Source: Acidobacteriota bacterium (lineage in GTDB: Bacteria; Acidobacteriota; Polarisedimenticolia; Polarisedimenticolales; Polarisedimenticolaceae). Taken from it: DNA of 6,580 nucleotides. Of this stretch, positions 5,664 through 6,580 are shown one piece after another (position 1 is the first letter of the stretch; each line of letters begins with the position of its first letter). The DNA is taken from NCBI GenBank assembly GCA_011773795.1, contig WVWW01000199.1, forward strand, positions 3,599 to 10,178, read 5' to 3'. Position numbers and translations under genes: made by a program. The notes under the pieces are model-generated. The model was not told where the DNA came from and did no database searches. It was given only the letters and a program-made list of their open reading frames with translations.

Positions 5664-6331
5664 ACGACGCCCGGCGTCTCTGGATCATCGACCCGTCGCA
5701 GAAGAATCCCGAGGACCAGGGCGTCGAGGAGATCCGGCAAGGTTGGTCCGGAGAGTCGAGACTGTTCCGGCCTTCGCTCGAAGGCGACGGTCCGCGTCCG
5801 GACGACGGCTACGCCTGTGACGCCGTCGTGTTGATGGGTTCGGCCGCTTCGGTCTACGAGGAGCTGGGCTGGCTCGCCGATCTCCGTCAATGGCTTCGAC
5901 CGATCGTCGCCGGCGAGACTCGGCTGCCGTTGCTGGGCATCTGTTTCGGACATCAGCTGGTCGCCGAGATGGCCGGTGCTCGCGTCGACTGGCTCGAGGC
6001 CTCGCGGGCCAAACGCGTCGGCGTCGAGCAGACCGAGGTGCGTGGTTCCCGCTTGTTGCCGGAGGACGCGGATCTGCGAGTCGTGGTCAGCCACCGTGAA
6101 ACGGTCGTCGACGTCCCGGAAGGCTACCGCGTGACGGCACGTCGCGCCGGCGTTCCCTTCGATGGCCTCGAGCACGAGGCGCTGGACATCTTCTCGTATC
6201 AGTTCCATCCGGAAGCGCGCGACGAGTTCGCGGCGCGGAACGGGATCGACGTCACCGCGATCGACGCGACGCTGCGCGCCGATTCACGCCGTCTGCTGGA
6301 TGGCTTCCGCCGCGTCTGCGCAGCGGGGTAG
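5660..6331 (+). CDS. Class I glutamine amidotransferase-like protein
   Basis: Predicted to hydrolyse glutamine and pass on ammonia, as in the free-standing GuaA-like amidotransferases. The 223-residue product has LLGICFGHQLVAEMAG (91-106) with nucleophile Cys95, and SYQFHPEAR (179-187) with His183 and Glu185, so the Cys-His-Glu triad is intact. VVLMGSAASVYEELGWLADL (56-75) is the loop that contacts glutamine in this group. The frame is open far upstream inside mpl, but the protein fold begins at ARRLWIIDPS. The best start is the TTG at 5660-5662, overlapping the mpl TGA, with no convincing ribosome-binding site, so translation probably depends on coupling. There is no synthetase domain, so the acceptor is unknown. 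It may be a general glutaminase-like enzyme, or work with the neighbouring ligase. The family is confident; the substrate is not. Confidence 0.88.
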   Translation: MNDARRLWIIDPSQKNPEDQGVEEIRQGWSGESRLFRPSLEGDGPRPDDGYACDAVVLMGSAASVYEELGWLADLRQWLRPIVAGETRLPLLGICFGHQLVAEMAGARVDWLEASRAKRVGVEQTEVRGSRLLPEDADLRVVVSHRETVVDVPEGYRVTARRAGVPFDGLEHEALDIFSYQFHPEARDEFAARNGIDVTAIDATLRADSRRLLDGFRRVCAAG

Positions 6332-6336
6332 GAACC

Positions 6337-6371
6337 AAAAAAAACGAGCCGGCGGTTTATCCGCCGGCTCG
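6337..6371 (-). terminator. Intrinsic terminator for the minus-strand repeat-tail gene
   Basis: A perfect 11-bp GC-rich stem (6345-6355 with 6361-6371) closes a 5-nt loop. Read on the minus strand it is followed at once by eight T residues (6344-6337), a textbook rho-independent terminator about 40 nt past the stop codon at 6412. On the plus strand the hairpin starts 13 nt after the amidotransferase stop but has no T-run behind it. It may still stabilise or weakly end that transcript, as shared terminators between convergent genes often do. Confidence 0.9.
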
Positions 6372-6411
6372 CCTCGGGGCCAATCTGAGGGGGTTGACTG
6401 TCCCCGGATGG

Positions 6412-6580
6412 TCAATCTCGTTTCCTGGCGCCTCCACGCGATCCGCGACTCGGGCTCGCCTTGGGCCGGCTGCCACCGGAGCTGCGGCTCGGAGCGGCCT
6501 TGGGCCGGCTGCCGCCGGAGCTGCGGCTCGGAGCGGCCTTGGGCCGGCTGCCGCCGGAGCTGCGGCTCGGAGCGGCCGTT
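6412..6580 (-). CDS. C-terminal basic repeat tail of an unidentified protein (partial)
   Basis: The last 55 codons of a minus-strand gene that enters from beyond the right edge and stops at TGA 6412-6414. The residues are three 13-residue units, KAAPSRSSGGSRP (the outermost starts with Thr instead of Lys), then KASPSRGSRGGARKRD. The tail is rich in Arg, Lys, Ser, Pro, Gly and Ala, has no acidic residue until the last position, and should be disordered and strongly positive. Such tails are common on RNA-handling proteins (DEAD-box helicases, large-subunit pseudouridine synthases) and on histone H1-like proteins. The body of the protein is missing, so none can be chosen. Reality as a gene is supported by exact 3-base phase of the repeats, a stop at the end of the repeat pattern, and a strong terminator 40 nt further on. 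Confidence 0.7.
   Translation of the reverse strand, partial: TAAPSRSSGGSRPKAAPSRSSGGSRPKAAPSRSSGGSRPKASPSRGSRGGARKRD
6463..6579 (-). repeat. Three 39-bp tandem repeats
   Basis: Units at 6541-6579, 6502-6540 and 6463-6501 are almost identical. The outermost differs by one base in its first codon (ACG for AAG) and the innermost by one silent change (GGT for GGC). A fourth, decayed half-unit follows to about 6445. The array continues to the window edge and may be longer. The period is a multiple of three, so copy-number changes keep the frame. Confidence 0.9.

Noticed and set aside
5357..6208. 283-codon open frame on the minus strand
   Set aside because: It is antisense to the end of mpl and to the amidotransferase, both with clear catalytic motifs; it has low-complexity Ser/Arg content and no domain.
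6394..6416. Short inverted repeat TTGAC/GTCAA beside the stop of the repeat-tail gene
   Set aside because: Only 5 bp per arm with a long spacer; expected by chance, and the real terminator is at 6337-6371.

Overview
The window is chromosomal DNA from a GC-rich Gram-negative bacterium, interrupted by one insertion sequence (IS). Codon third positions are almost always G or C in the housekeeping genes. A lipobox-bearing lipoprotein and a murein-recycling ligase (Mpl) point to an outer-membrane organism. The prolyl-tRNA synthetase is the archaeal/eukaryotic-like type, which occurs in only some bacterial lineages. Together with a transposase of a kind I associate with GC-rich soil and marine bacteria, this makes a Myxococcota or deltaproteobacterium-like host plausible. 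The lineage guess is weak and the genus cannot be read from the sequence.

Left part (1-1229, minus strand): the N-terminal third of proS, preceded in the same direction by pcm, an L-isoaspartyl protein repair methyltransferase that carries an N-terminal export signal. A promoter for pcm (perfect -35, weak -10) lies at 1198-1227, and a perfect TATAAT that may serve proS overlaps the pcm stop codon.

Middle (1230-2547): a complete-looking IS of 1318 bp. It is bounded by 22-bp terminal inverted repeats with one mismatch and encodes a single 355-residue transposase with a zinc ribbon, an HTH and a DDE-like core. It sits in what was a short divergent promoter region between pcm and the lipoprotein gene. 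Removing it leaves about 82 bp between the two start codons. I see no target-site duplication.

Right part (2565-6331, plus strand): a tightly packed four-gene operon of an unrecognised lipoprotein, a patatin-like phospholipase, mpl (murein tripeptide ligase) and a class I glutamine amidotransferase. Three of its joints are a 1-bp stop/start overlap, a 22-bp gap and a 3-bp stop/start overlap with a TTG start. The genes suggest an envelope lipid and peptidoglycan maintenance unit. The amidotransferase next to a Mur-type ligase invites comparison with the MurT/GatD pairing of Gram-positives, but that is only a hypothesis.

Right end (6332-6580): a strong intrinsic terminator whose T-run lies on the minus strand, then the C-terminal end of a minus-strand gene. 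That tail is made of nearly identical 39-bp tandem repeats coding a 13-residue basic, Ser/Pro/Gly-rich unit. I see no tRNA, rRNA, CRISPR array or riboswitch. The most noteworthy item is the IS. The rest looks like ordinary chromosomal genes with a few unusual arrangements.
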